From: Drosophila pseudoobscura
Taxonomy: Eukaryota > Arthropoda > Insecta > Diptera > Drosophilidae
Direction of reading: 5' to 3'
Assembly: GCF_009870125.1 (NCBI RefSeq)
Contig: NC_046681.1
Span: 21,279,001 to 21,343,000 of the forward strand
DNA length: 64,000 nt
Positions 39,208 to 52,400 of this stretch are shown here, piece after piece. Position 1 is the stretch's first letter. Every line of letters starts with the position of its first letter. The position numbers and the translations under genes were made by a program. The notes beneath the pieces are model-generated. The model made no database searches, was not told the origin of the DNA, and saw nothing but the letters and a program-made list of their open reading frames with translations.

Positions 39208-39880
39208 AAAAGTGGTCAAAATTCGGAAATTAGTCAAAAAATATTAAATATAGTGTGTAAATATAGCCGCGTAGCTTGTTAGAAACGTTTCGTATAACAC
39301 GGTGTCGAAATACAATCCCAATCTCTTATCCGATTCGTGTACTCGTACCGTACCTTGCCCACAATCCCCAACCCCCTCTCCCATACGTCCCATAACTGTG
39401 TCAACTGCAACGTCGCGTGTGTGAGTGCTTCCCTTGCGCGCGTGTGTGTGTTTGTTCAAAGAGTGCACCAATTGATAAGCAATTTATTTCAATCTAAATA
39501 TAATTCAATTTAAAACAATCTGTGCATATCATATCCCAAAATCGTTTATACATACATATGTATACATATATAATTGTGTAAGCCTTATAAATAGATCGCA
39601 TCATTTATGCAGATCTTGAGTTCCGCATTTTTTTGAATTTATAACGAAGCAACAACAACACAAGCGGGTTTTTTTGTTTATTTTTCAAGACCACCACCGA
39701 AAAAAGCAATACCGCTCCAATCAGCTGTTGGAGAGCGGCTAAGTGAGAGAGAGAGGGCCTGTATGTGCGCGCCAAAAACGACACTTTAACGCACAGTGGG
39801 TTGATGCCTGTTTAAAGCTGATGAAAATCTTTACAGCTAAGAAAAAATAAGAATTAAAGAAAAGTCTACATTTATTCCAG
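39172..39880 (+). promoter_or_regulatory. CLIP-190: CLIP-190 5'UTR exon
   Basis: Runs from the inferred start to a consensus donor, CCAG|GTAAGT, at 39881. The acceptor of the next exon is probably TTTTTAAG ending at 40019. This gives a 139-nt leader intron. The exon has no long frame. Confidence 0.55.
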
Positions 39881-40089
39881 GTAAGTGCCAGATTTCTAAA
39901 ATAGAAAATGATTTCTCTACATATAATATGACTTAACTGTCTATTTTATTGCCTTGACATGGAATCTAAACTGAAAATAAATGTTGATACTTCACGATAG
40001 TTTTTATATCGTTTTTAAGTCCGTTGTTGTACGCGTGTGATCCAATCAAGTAACAAGTGAAACAAAGTAGGATAAAAAAATAGTGCAAA

Positions 40090-40411
40090 ATGAGTGATAT
40101 TTCGCCGGATACTCCTGCGGAGGGAGCAGCAACAACGCCACCAGCAGAATCGCCAGCAGCTGCGCCACCAGTAGAACCGGTGGCAACAGAATCGTCAGAC
40201 TCCGAGCTGACGGTGGTTGCTTCAAGGATACCAGCTCCCAGCATTCGTTCGAATATACCAACGCCCGCCTCCTCCGTGACCGGAGCAGCACCCACCAGCA
40301 GGCTGAAGGCGCCCTCCAACTTCGGGTCCACGTCCTCCATCAGTTCCGTGTCGAAGATCGGGCGACCCTGCTGCAATCACACAACGCCCAAGTCGGGCCC
40401 ACCTCCCAGAG
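40090..40411 (+). CDS. CLIP-190: CLIP-190 coding exon 1
   Basis: [14 protein letters not shown] at the start; Ala/Pro/Thr-rich, then [15 protein letters not shown] and [19 protein letters not shown], which is conserved in fly CLIP-190. Donor G|GTGAGT at 40412, phase 1. Confidence 0.9.
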
Positions 40412-43400
40412 GTGAGTTCTATCTAAAAATGATCTATAGATTTCTATGGTTTCAGGTATGGTGAGGGGTTTGAATGGGGAAGCAAATACAAATTGCATGG
40501 AACCTTGATGATCCTATTCGCTTATAAATCAGTGTATCTACAGTAAAACTCTGTTAAGAGGACAGATACTATAAGTATTTGCTTTTCAAATACTTAATTC
40601 CGCTCATGGAAGGTGTATTCCGAACAAAAATAGCATTAATAATGTTCTAAGGCCAAGTGTTCAAAGAGCCACGCGACATGTGACTTTCATCTTTTTTTGT
40701 TTTCTGGATTTAATAATGATCCGATCGCGAGGTTTTTCAACACTCAATGAAGTAAATTAGTGTCTGGGAATTACTCGTATTTAATAAAAAGTCTCCGCAC
40801 GTCCCAGAAGATACCCATCCTATGTATGAGAGGTGCCATCGGTAGGTCAAGAGTCAAGGATACCTCTAAATAACGTTGCTGGAATTACTAGAATTACATA
40901 GAAACTGTGTTTTGTGAGTGTGTGTGGAATTATTCTCGGGTTTTTGGATTTGAAAACGTTAATCTTAAAAATGTGCAATTAATTAAAAACTTTTCAATGC
41001 ATGATGTCCATTATTTGATACCCTAGATCTCAATACTTTACATTGAGTAGCAGCTGATATTGCTATTGTTCATTTTCCGATATCTATGATATTTCCAGAC
41101 CAATTATTTTGGTTAATATGCCTGTCCGCATAAAAGTCCGCATAGTATTCCCTAGGCTACATTTTAAAATTTTTTTTCCTTTTTCACTAGCCGAAAGTGT
41201 TATTGTGTTTGTATTTCATCAATTTCTACTGCTAAGAAATGCCTATTGAAATTTGAATAGTAATCTGTTCTTAATTTAGTAAGAACAGATATTCGTACGT
41301 CTATATAAATCGAAATAATTTAGCAACTTCGAATTATGTCATTTGGGAGCTGCACTAAATCTGTGTTTACATGGGGGCTCAATCGATTCAGCTGTAATTC
41401 CGGTTATAAGTAACTGTAGCCGCAACTCGTACAGAGACACGCACAAGATATAGACTATACACAGAAGTAAAAGCAAATATATATAGAGGCAATGATCTAA
41501 TAGAAACGATGATGATGATGATACACCCACACACTTGTTAAAGATACATATTTATAAGAGAATTATATTTTGAGTGCATTTTTATTGCACTACATTTGAC
41601 CTCCATGACATTATCAAAGGGGATCTTAAATGAAAAACAATTTCTGCTTAGGGAAAAGCCTTTTTTCTGAGGGATCACTTCTCACTGAATTGACTTGTAG
41701 GCAGTTCTCGTAATTCCCCTCATCAACTTATCAACCGTTTTGTTTTGCCAACAAATATTTCACTTAATTATGGTAACCACTTGAAAACTCCAACGCACAA
41801 GACAGAAATAAGCAAACAAACAAATTGCCACTCGCCCACTCTTTGCCGCAGATTATAATTATAGAGCACCGAAAAAGTGTAAGGTAAGGAGAATTATGGC
41901 CAATTAATTGAGTGCCTGCTACCATTTAATTGAGCCGCCTTTTGTGGCACATTTCATCAGGCACGTAACAACCGCAACAACCGACCCTCGACCGTCGACA
42001 CCGACCCACTAGCCTATATAGCAAACGATCTGTCTAACGATCCATCGATCAGCGGATCATTCGATGGGTTTTCTGTTACACAAACACCCGCTCCATATCC
42101 ACAAATTGACAGTCTCAATGCAACCGCAAAATCCGTACAATAGAAAGCCCGGGCGGTCGGGCAAATAGTTGGTCAAAAAATAAAAATAGAGCAATAGCAG
42201 AGGCAATATTGTAAAATATTTCATTGTAAACTGAATCACGAGCTCTACATGGAATACATTCGCACTCGTAGATACAAAGTACAGTGCGTTACAAAATTAT
42301 ACGACGTTGTGTATAGATTGCGCACGGGATGAGATTTCGACGGAGAACCTTTTTTGGGACTTCAAATTCTATAACACGAATTACATATATTTTGATACAT
42401 GTTGCTTTACGTACATTTCCATGAATTCCATTATATTATCTATACGTTGAAACGTATTTGATGACTGATCTTACTTTTCGATGAGCTTTGTTGCACTCCA
42501 AAGAAAGAGATCTCAATATTTCCCTTTCAGAATGGTGGCAACAAGACATAACTTTATTGAAAGGCTTTATTGGTCTGTAAAAATGATCAATACATATTGC
42601 ATATTGTAATATTAATAAAATGCAATCAGAACCACCATTAGCCTTGGTATTAGATTCGCTTGAAAATCTATTTTAGATTGAATCATGTGCAAGCGAAGTT
42701 TCATATTTTCTATAGCCTGCCTTAAAGCATCGAAACGTACTGTATCTGTACCTGTGTATGTATGTATCTGTCACTCATCTCTCGCACGGCCCGGCACAGC
42801 ACTTCAATGTCACGCGAATGAGACGACCTGGGGACCGGCCGGCAAGTCTCTCGATCTTTCTCTGCCCCTCTTTCGCTTTCTTATAATTGAATTTGCTCTG
42901 GCGATGACACAGAATTTAACGTTCTATATAAACACAGACACACATACACAGATACAAACCTAGATACATGTATGTGTGTTTGATTTTTTCACTGCGCATT
43001 TGTGATGCCTTGTTCCGTTCTCGTCGTTTGATCTGATCTGTCTCTCTGCGGTCTGGGTGTCGGTCTAGGGGTCTGAGCCCGGACTCGTGGATGAGCTTAT
43101 GTCACTTTTATTGATTTCGATCGGAACCGAAAGTGGGGCCGGGGCCACTCTCCCTCCTGCTTCTGCTCCTCCCCCATAGAACTGAAAGCTCATTTGTCTT
43201 GGACTTAAGATCGTATCGGGGGGCCTAATGGATGAGCGTTGTCTCGAAATGGGGATTACTCCGTTAGATTCCGCTTTGTTTTCGGATCCAGTGGGAGAGT
43301 AAATATTGATGTTTTGATTAACAATTTTTGTTTGGGCATTAACTATTTGACTTGGACCATTGATGGAGTCGTCAACATTTTTGTGTTTTAATTAAAGACA

Positions 43401-46400
43401 CGTGGTGGATAAACCCACAAATGGACCTAAAGATAATAAATCTGTTAATGAGAGTGGACCAAAAAACGATTGAGGATTGTTAGCATTGTAATTTATTTTT
43501 TACTATATTTACATCACAATTCCATCAAAAAAAGGTTAAAATTCGCGAATGATGGCGATTTGAAAGGAATGCGGCCGTTTGCTTATGAAAAATTTGTACA
43601 CAAAACCATCGTCATTCGAGATATGTTGCAGCCTGTTCCTTGGAGTTCTAAATGACATCGTTTTAGCTGCATTTTCGCCCAATAAATAATAGACAATTTT
43701 CATAGATATTTTTCGTATCTTTATGTGTTTTTTTCTTCTAAAAACTGTTTACTCTGACTCTGAAAAATGTTTAATCAAAGGCATCCGCTACAGATTGTTC
43801 ATCTTTTTTTCAGAGCTAATTCAAAGCTGAATCGAAGAATCTAAAAATAATTGACTTTGATTATCGCATTCTCTCTTTCATTTAAGAATTTAATCTCTCG
43901 TGCAAAATGTGCAAGAAACTGCACGAAATGCGTGTAATTTCCACTTGGAATCTCAAAATAAATTTAAACACGGAGCGTTGTATAGAGTGACTCAGAGCTC
44001 GGAGATGCCATTTGAAAAGCACTTACACGCGATTCTTAAAGTTTACCAAAACATTGTTCAACATTTTTAAGTCTCTTTGGAGGGCTCTTCTTGTACAAAG
44101 CAGAATCCTGTGACATGGATCTCTATGTCTCCAAACAATTTCCCTTAGAAAATCTTTGAATTTTTTCTCAAGTGAACCATATCCCAAAAGATTGCTTAAA
44201 ATTTCCGCAGATATAAGACAATTCTTCAGTAATCTTTTTAATGACTTCTCTGGTTCTTTCTTGTTCATTCATTGATAAAAGCTGAAAGCCCAAAGCCGTT
44301 AAGACCCAGACAGACACCACTAAAGGGGCGCCAAGAGAGCGATCAATCATAGATCGTAAAGAAAAGCAAAGCCCAGAGAAACAGACGAAATATTGTAATA
44401 ATAACGTGGCCATGTGGCAACGCTTTGGCCGTGCGAGTAGCTCTGCATTTGTTTGCACAATTTATTAAGCTGTCTGGTCTGTCCGCAGTGTAAAAATAAA
44501 AAGTACACGGCAAAAACAATTCTTTTTACGGCTCTTTTTCTTACGCGTGGCCCAACGCACACACAGAAAAAGCGGAGCAGAGCGGAGGCATTGCCACACA
44601 CTCTCGCAAACACACACACACACAGAGACCGACAGCACTCCGCAACAAAGCTTGGGTTTTGGCAAGCTCTCTCTCTTTCAATATCTCTCTCTCAGCTGGC
44701 ACAAAGCTTGCGGTGCCATTCGCCATGTGGGCTCTGGGGCTGGGACTTTTTTGTTACTCCAACGACTTCTCGCGATACGGACGTGTTTGGCGCGCGACTG
44801 CGGCTCAGATGGCAACCAATTGAACTCGATCGGCTCTATACTATAGCATCCATATAGTGACAACGCAAACGAAAACTGACTCAAAATCAAGAGGCACATA
44901 TAACAGAAACTCAATTTCTTTTGTTATAAAGCGCAGATAAGGTGATTTAATGAAACAAAAAATTAGAGACAGAGAGAGAGTGAAACGGCGAGAACGAACA
45001 CTTTCGAATGAACTGTAAAAGCAAAAGTGTTTGTGTGCTGTGACCCTTGGAGAAAGGGAATTTTTGCCAAGGATATTTTTGGCAAACTTCTTCAAAAAGC
45101 CAAAGTGTGTGTGTGTGTGTGTGTTGTGTGATCTACTATTCGCCAGGTTCCTGTCTTTAGTTATTAGGGAAATTAGGGAATTTTATTCCCTGTACTGTGC
45201 ATCCTAGGATCTGTTGTCCTCTCTCTAACTGGTTGCTGTCCTGAATGGGAATTTATTTATTTTTGAGAATTTCCTGCCCAAGAACTCCACGTAAAAGCTG
45301 AAGCAAAAGTGAATGTGATCCCTTGATCTCTCCCTGGGTGGCTGTCCTTGCTGTTTGTACCCAAAAAAAAAAGGGAATTTATTTATTTATGGAAATTGTA
45401 TAGTTTTTGCATTCATTATGCAGTTTTGTTTCATATTTTCTTGAGTGACAGCCTTTGACCTTGTACTCGAAATTTATTCTTTTGTTAAAATGGTTTTTTG
45501 TGTGAAAATAATGGCCACATTTTGATTTTGCTTTCATCGGCAGGCTGTTGCCTCATAAATATTTATTTTTGTGTCATTTGTGTTCTCAGACAAGCCCAGA
45601 ATTGGTTTCTTTTCTTGAACTATTTTTTATTGCATTTATTTGCCGATAAGATATTGATTTAGTTGGTTTGTTTTTTTCATCAGATATCTATGTTCTAATT
45701 GGCAACATTTATTGTAGTTTCCTATCATTTTGTTTGTTTTGGGTTTGGCCCCCAGTGTAAGATAATTTTGTAGTCTGGGCATGGGGCTCATGGAAATTTC
45801 AAATGTGTGACGAAATTGTGACTAATATTTCGGAGCAATATTTTCTTACGGCTGCGAAAAACATTAGGTATTCTTTAATAGGCAGGACAATTAAAAACTT
45901 AAAAATATGTAAAAGAAAGACTGCAAGAAAAGGTTGTTAAAAGTTATGAAAATAAATATTTATTGCACGTTTCAAACTTCAATTCGAAATTGCTTTACAA
46001 CTATTATTGAGCAATAAACAATTGTATCTAACAGATGAAATCTAAGAAACTGGTCTTTGTAAACTTAAAAGTGTTCCCTTTGTTCCGCCAAAGTAGTTTA
46101 CCCTTTGACCTTTATGGCACTCGTCCAACCACTCTGTTGGGGCCCCGTAGCCACTCACACTTCGATCGTTGCAAATTTTACGAAACCAATCGGGGATTTT
46201 CCGCCTGTATCCGCCTGTTTTCCTGTTTACAGTCACTTGGAAAAGTCAACCGATGACTTGTACTCGTAAATGGGACACCAAACGCGTGTCCCCCAACCTC
46301 TCGCCTCGCATTGAGATGGCGGATAACCTTAAGGCATTCTATATCTATCTATAATTAATATCTACGAATATCTGTGCAACAACAAAATTCAAAACTACAA

Positions 46401-49400
46401 CAAAAGTCTATTGCCGAATAGAACGTCGCTCGCTTGTGGATTGTATTGAAAATTTGCGGTTAACCGCTAATTAGATATAAAAATGTTGTTATTGTTGAAC
46501 AAGATGCAGATACAGAGATGCAGAGATGGAGAGGCTAAGACAGATACAGATGCAAATAAAAAGATACAGCGACAAATGCTGATTTTAGTCTATAAATATG
46601 TACAATATTTTTTGGCATGAACTTTCACAGTCGCAATAATATTTGCATATGGCCTGCTCTGTTCATTGATTTTTAAATTTTCTGCAATTTCTTTGAGGTT
46701 TTCTTTGATGCAGGGATTGTTGGGTATAAAGTTGACCAAATATTGCCGCCAAAATATGTTAAATATTCCCATTTATTCCTTTTTCAATTATAATACCATT
46801 GGCTACAAAAGTATCCACATTTTGAGAGTGCTTTTCTGTTTAGATACTTTTGATATTTAGTGCAAATAAAAATCTTACCCCCGAGGTATTCGCAACATAG
46901 AAATATCTTTATAGTTTTACTGGTATTTTTTTTTTTATTCCGTTTGTTGACGTCTTATTGCCATATCAAAGCCCAGCCGGCTCTAACACTCTATGCAAAT
47001 TTGAAATTTTATATTAGCTTTTTGTGCGGTTAACTTTCTTTCCGTTTTTGCCGATTGGCTTTCTTTTCTTGGCCACGTTCCGTTCGCTCGTGGCATAACA
47101 CGCACATTTCGTCTGTCAATTGTCTAAGCCTTTTGCTTTTTAGATCTGGCCAACAAGTGTTGATTTTTTCCATACGTTTCGTTTCGTTTGGCTTTTGCTT
47201 TTTTGCTTTTTGCATTGGCTTTGACATTGTTATTTGTTATTTGGTATTTTATCAGCGATGAATTTATGTGTGTGCTTGTTGTTTCTTTTTTTTGGCTTCT
47301 ATCGGAGCCGGCACAACAACAGAGGCAGAAGCAAAAGCAGAGGGGTCTGATAACAGCAATCGTGTTGCAGAGAAAGACACACATTTTTATTCCAAGTGAA
47401 TCGACGGGCAAAATAGTAGTTCCGCCTCTGCCTCTTCCTCTGTCCCTACCTTTGCAGAGGTGGTGGTGCTGCTGTTGGTTTTGTTTTTGTGGCATTGCCA
47501 GCTCAAACTGTGGGGAAATCTTATCTGCGAATTAAAATTCCTAGAGAATTAGCGTGGATGCTGATAACGATGCTCCAAGAGAGAAGAAAAATTATACCTA
47601 GAGATGCGAATGAAAAGAAATTGTTGTACCTGTAAAGCATTATTGGATGCTGACAACGTTGGTGTTTTATTTTCTATAAATTTGGAAAGGAGAGACTAAC
47701 ATTTGTTGTGGAAGATTCAGGAAAAGAATTCGTAAAGTGTGTGGAAGAGATCAAATAAAACAATTAGCAGTTTTCAGTCTTTCTTCTTTCGAGATGAGAG
47801 AGGGAGAGACAGAGCAACCTCTTTATAAGGCCCTAAAGGGTAGAGAGGGATAGCTGCAAGTACTAGTACTAAAACTACCGTAAAAACGTTAGTGGAAGCT
47901 GTTTTTTTTTCTAGTGAATTTTGTTGTGTAAAGGAATATTATAGAAGGAAGATACTTACCGATGAGAAGGGACCCAAAAAATGGGATTTTCATCTGTGTA
48001 GAAATGTGTAGAAAGCCTATGGAATGAAAAACCTGGGCCCAAACGACAGACGTCTGTCTTACGTAGAATAAATTGTAATTTCTGATCCAACGCAATATCT
48101 AGATTAATATAGGAAGACATTTTTTCAGAATTTATACAGCTAGAAAAGTCGTGTATAGAACCCCATAAAAATGTCTGGAAATTATGAAAAATGTTATAAC
48201 ATGTCTGATTATGGCTAGATTTTCATACAGATATAATCGATAGAAATATCACAAAAATTATAAAATTTAAAACGCAAAAAAAGGCGAGACGAAATATATG
48301 AAGCTTCTGCTTACACAATTGTAACTGAAATATGGAGACAGACAAATGATTAATGTGACACATTTATGTACGGATATACTTGGAAGTATATATAGTATGA
48401 AGATTACACAATCCACCTGTGCAAACAGGTGGGCGTGCCATAAAGCCCATTTTGGAGGCAGGCATCATCAGGCCTTGACAGAAAGCAGCGCTGTTCATCC
48501 CAGCTGCCGAAACAGCAGAGCACCGACTTCTGTATGGAATATAGTATAGTATATATACGAGAATATGTCAGCTTATATATTTGCTCTCTCTCTCTCTCTG
48601 TGTCTCTCCTCATAGACAATAAAGATCTGTCTGGCGTCATTCCAGTCAATTTAGTTGGTTTGTTTACAGAAATATATGCCCTCTTGTGTTGGTTCGTTCC
48701 ATTCGGTATATTTGATTTATATTTTTTGCTGTTTGAATGATCTCAGCTTTGTGTTTGTTCTACAATCATTAGGCGGGCGGCACTCGGCACACGGGGCACT
48801 CGTGGGTGGCGTATGAGTAATGCTGTTCCGATGCTGTTGGCATCACGTATACGCACCATGCCGCTGGCCCTCATTTGCCATGCAATTGTTGCTGATGTGT
48901 TTGAGCCGCTCATTTATGGCCATCTAATTGCCATAAACGGTGTTTTCTTTTGGCTAATTGCATTTCACACGCCTCGAAAATGATTTTTATTATTTATTAT
49001 TGGGTAGTTTGTCGGTTGCCTTTTACTTTTCTTTCTCCCGTCCAGCGGTAATTTAATTACAGTTTCCTTTACTTGAATGGAAAAAGTAATCAACCGTAAA
49101 GAAAAGTTCAAGAAAAGGGTGTTCCCGCCCTTCCCTTGGGGTTTCTTTCTCTCTTTCTTTGAGATTATGAAATGATATTTGAGTTTTGTTGCCCCTTCTT
49201 CGGGCTCATTTGTTGCGTGTAAACAAACCCATTATTGCCCTTACTTGTTGACCATTTTGCTGGCTTTGTTTCGTAGATGTTTTCATGCTTCTAATGAATT
49301 ATTGGCCAGCCCGCTGGTCTTTGTCATAAGCCTAATGGAGGCTTTCATTAGGGGACCACACAGGGCATATCTCTGCTGAGATAGAAGAAATAGATAGAAA

Positions 49401-52400
49401 TACACTTGATATAATTATGGTTAAAACTTGCAGAAGTCTTTGCTGATATATTTTTGGTTTGTATTTGGAAACCCACTAGAAAAGGGAATCAGCAAACAGC
49501 AATCTCTTAGGTTCTTAAACATTCATTTTTTTTTTTCAACCTCTAGACAGAACCGAACCTCTCACTAATTGTGGCTTCGGGTCTACACTCGTTGGGTGTA
49601 AATCCATACAAAACCCCCCATCCTATTCCCCGGCTCTGCCTACAATTTCCATTCTCGAACTCAAAAGCTAAACAAAGTTCAGTTGAGGTTTCCAACAACA
49701 ATTAAACAGCCATTTTAATCACTTTTTATTCTCACTTTTTGTAGGTTTGTTGGTTTTTATTGTTTCGCTTACACTCGAGTGGTTTTAATTATTTTGCATG
49801 CAGCAATAAGAACAGAGAGAGAGAGAAGCAGGAGCTCAAAGCAAACCCAAAAGCAAAAGTCAAATAAATTAACACGTCACTTACACAATTCTCGGGGCGA
49901 AACACTCGAGAGGAGAGTCTTGCTTCAGTGGGGGCCCCCTCAAGTGTTAAGCTTCAAAATTTCAGAACAAAAATACAATACATACTACTCGAGCGATCAG
50001 TGATATTTTGGGGAGGAAAAACAATTTGTGAAGTGAAGCTTTGCCCCCTAGCTAGTGTGATATCAATTATGAAAGATGATTCTTTGCTTCATTGATTAAA
50101 GGATCTGCTGGAGAATTCCAAGGGTTCCAGGAGAAAAATAGAACTCCTAAGCCACACTGGGAGCGAGAGAGGGAGAGCGAGATATCGCTTAGTTGTGGAT
50201 GGGGACAGGTTTTTATGTTTGTTGGGAAGGTTTTTTGCCAGTCTTTGGGGTTCGAAAATGGATTTGATCTATTGTTAAAGTCCTAGGAGTGTCCTATGAA
50301 ATAGAACAATGAAAACATAGCGATAGAGAAATGGTAATCCGTTAAAGATGTAAAGAGTTGGCTAGAAACGATGATGGAATACTCTTCTGGACTTTTGCAC
50401 ATCTAGGAGTGTCATATAGTGATAGCTTAAGGATCTGGAACAGCCGATTTTCCATCACTGAACAGGAGCACTCATCTTAAAGTAATCCTTTTATAAATAT
50501 TAATGCAACAAATGTTTTGCAATCTTATCTCATTGCTATTTAAGCCAATAAGCTGCAGCAAGCCAATTGTGGTAACGATTTCCAGATAATACATTTCGAA
50601 TGACGCAAAAAGTATTACGCCTGTAGATATTTTAATAGAATAATATTGAAATAAAGCAGAATTACAATATGCCTTAAAAAGGAAAATATTTCATACTGAA
50701 TTAAATAGTCAATTTTCATTGACATTAATTCATATTTTAGCAATAATTTTTGTGTCCCCGTGTCAGAAAAAAACATTATAAAATGGCTAAAAACATTCTC
50801 GAGACATTTTTGTACTTGCGGGAATTTTTGTATTTTAATCCAACGACTTATCAGATCTTATACGATTAGTTAATAGTTTAGAAGAACCTTTGGCAACAGT
50901 AACTAATGATTCCCATTCCACAATAAATTCCCAAAAATGTCTTGAACCCGAAACCGAAACCCAAATCAATGTCCATTCTCTTGCATCAAATACTTTATTG
51001 GATAACTGGGCAAAGCTACACCGCAGCATAGTGATTAGCGATCTTCAGCGAAATCATGCAAAGCAATCCATCAATATTCTGCATAAACTTAAGAACAGGT
51101 TCCAAAAGAACGAAACTTAGACGGACACCACGGACGGAGTGACCCATAAAAAATCAAAGAAAAACCAAAGACTCTTGCACGTCAGGCAGCATAAAAATTC
51201 GAAAATTGACATTTGACTTTTGCCGAAACACTGAAGCTGTAGATTGAGTTTTGGATAATTTGTGTGTGTGTTTACCTTCCCACCAATTAACATCCGAACG
51301 AGTGGAGAATAAAACAAACAAGCAACCACTCCATATAGTATTTTTTCCCCAATTTATTTCTGTTTATTTATTTATGAATAATTATTGTATTATTCGGACA
51401 GACAGGGGAGACGCGTGTTCCGATCTACCGATAAGCATTAGTGGAAAAAAGGCAACTTAATTATCCGTTTATTTGTTTTGTTATTTTGTCAAATTATGGA
51501 AAAAAGAGTCTTGAAAATGCTTTTTGGCTAAAATGCCTCTGGACAGCGTAATTCCGTTTGCTTTTGTATTTGGTCAGTGGCCATAAACATTGGCATTCGA
51601 TTGTGCAAAACCCACACGCAATTGAAGTCCATTTTGGCTTGGATCGTGCGAGCGGTGGATCGATGGATCGCTGGAACGATGGATCGCTGGAACGCTGGAT
51701 CGCAGACTTTTAGAGTGGGCGTGTCGCAATTTATAACTGTTTGAAAGTCGGGGAGGGGTAAACCATTAAATACGGACATTAATGTCATCATTAACTGGGA
51801 GTTTGATCATCCATCTTTTATTAAAGGGGATGGGCTTCATTTAGTAGGGGGTCCCTCAAAAGAAGAATCCCTCCCGTTTAAGGTCTTTAAACTTTCATTC
51901 ATTCTTGGAAGGAAAGCGGTTCCATTCCCAGTTCTATCATTCAGCGTTTACACGTGACTGGCAATTGGCCAATCTGTTGAAATTCCACACAGAGAGATTT
52001 GCAATCTGGAAAGCAGTATAAATCAAAGGAAATTCCTTTGTAATATTCGCAATTGACGATATTTACTCATTGTAAAATTGAGTAATTATTTATATGGCAT
52101 TTATTAGTGATGAGACATTTATCAAAGTATAGAAATAACGATTATTATCTGTGGAAATTGGCTTGCCATAAAGGGCTTTTCTATAACAACGACGATTATA
52201 GGTTAGACTCTAGTAGAACTGAGTAAAGTTCATCGTCACGCACACGACATGTAGTTGGTTATTGAATTCGCGGGTCCGCGGCTCGATCCCAGGCGGAAGA
52301 AAGAGGCGCCATCTAATATCTAGTCTCCTAAAATTCTTACAAATTTAATATATTTATTTTAAAGCGTTTTAAACTTAAATTAAATTTTGATATACATTAA

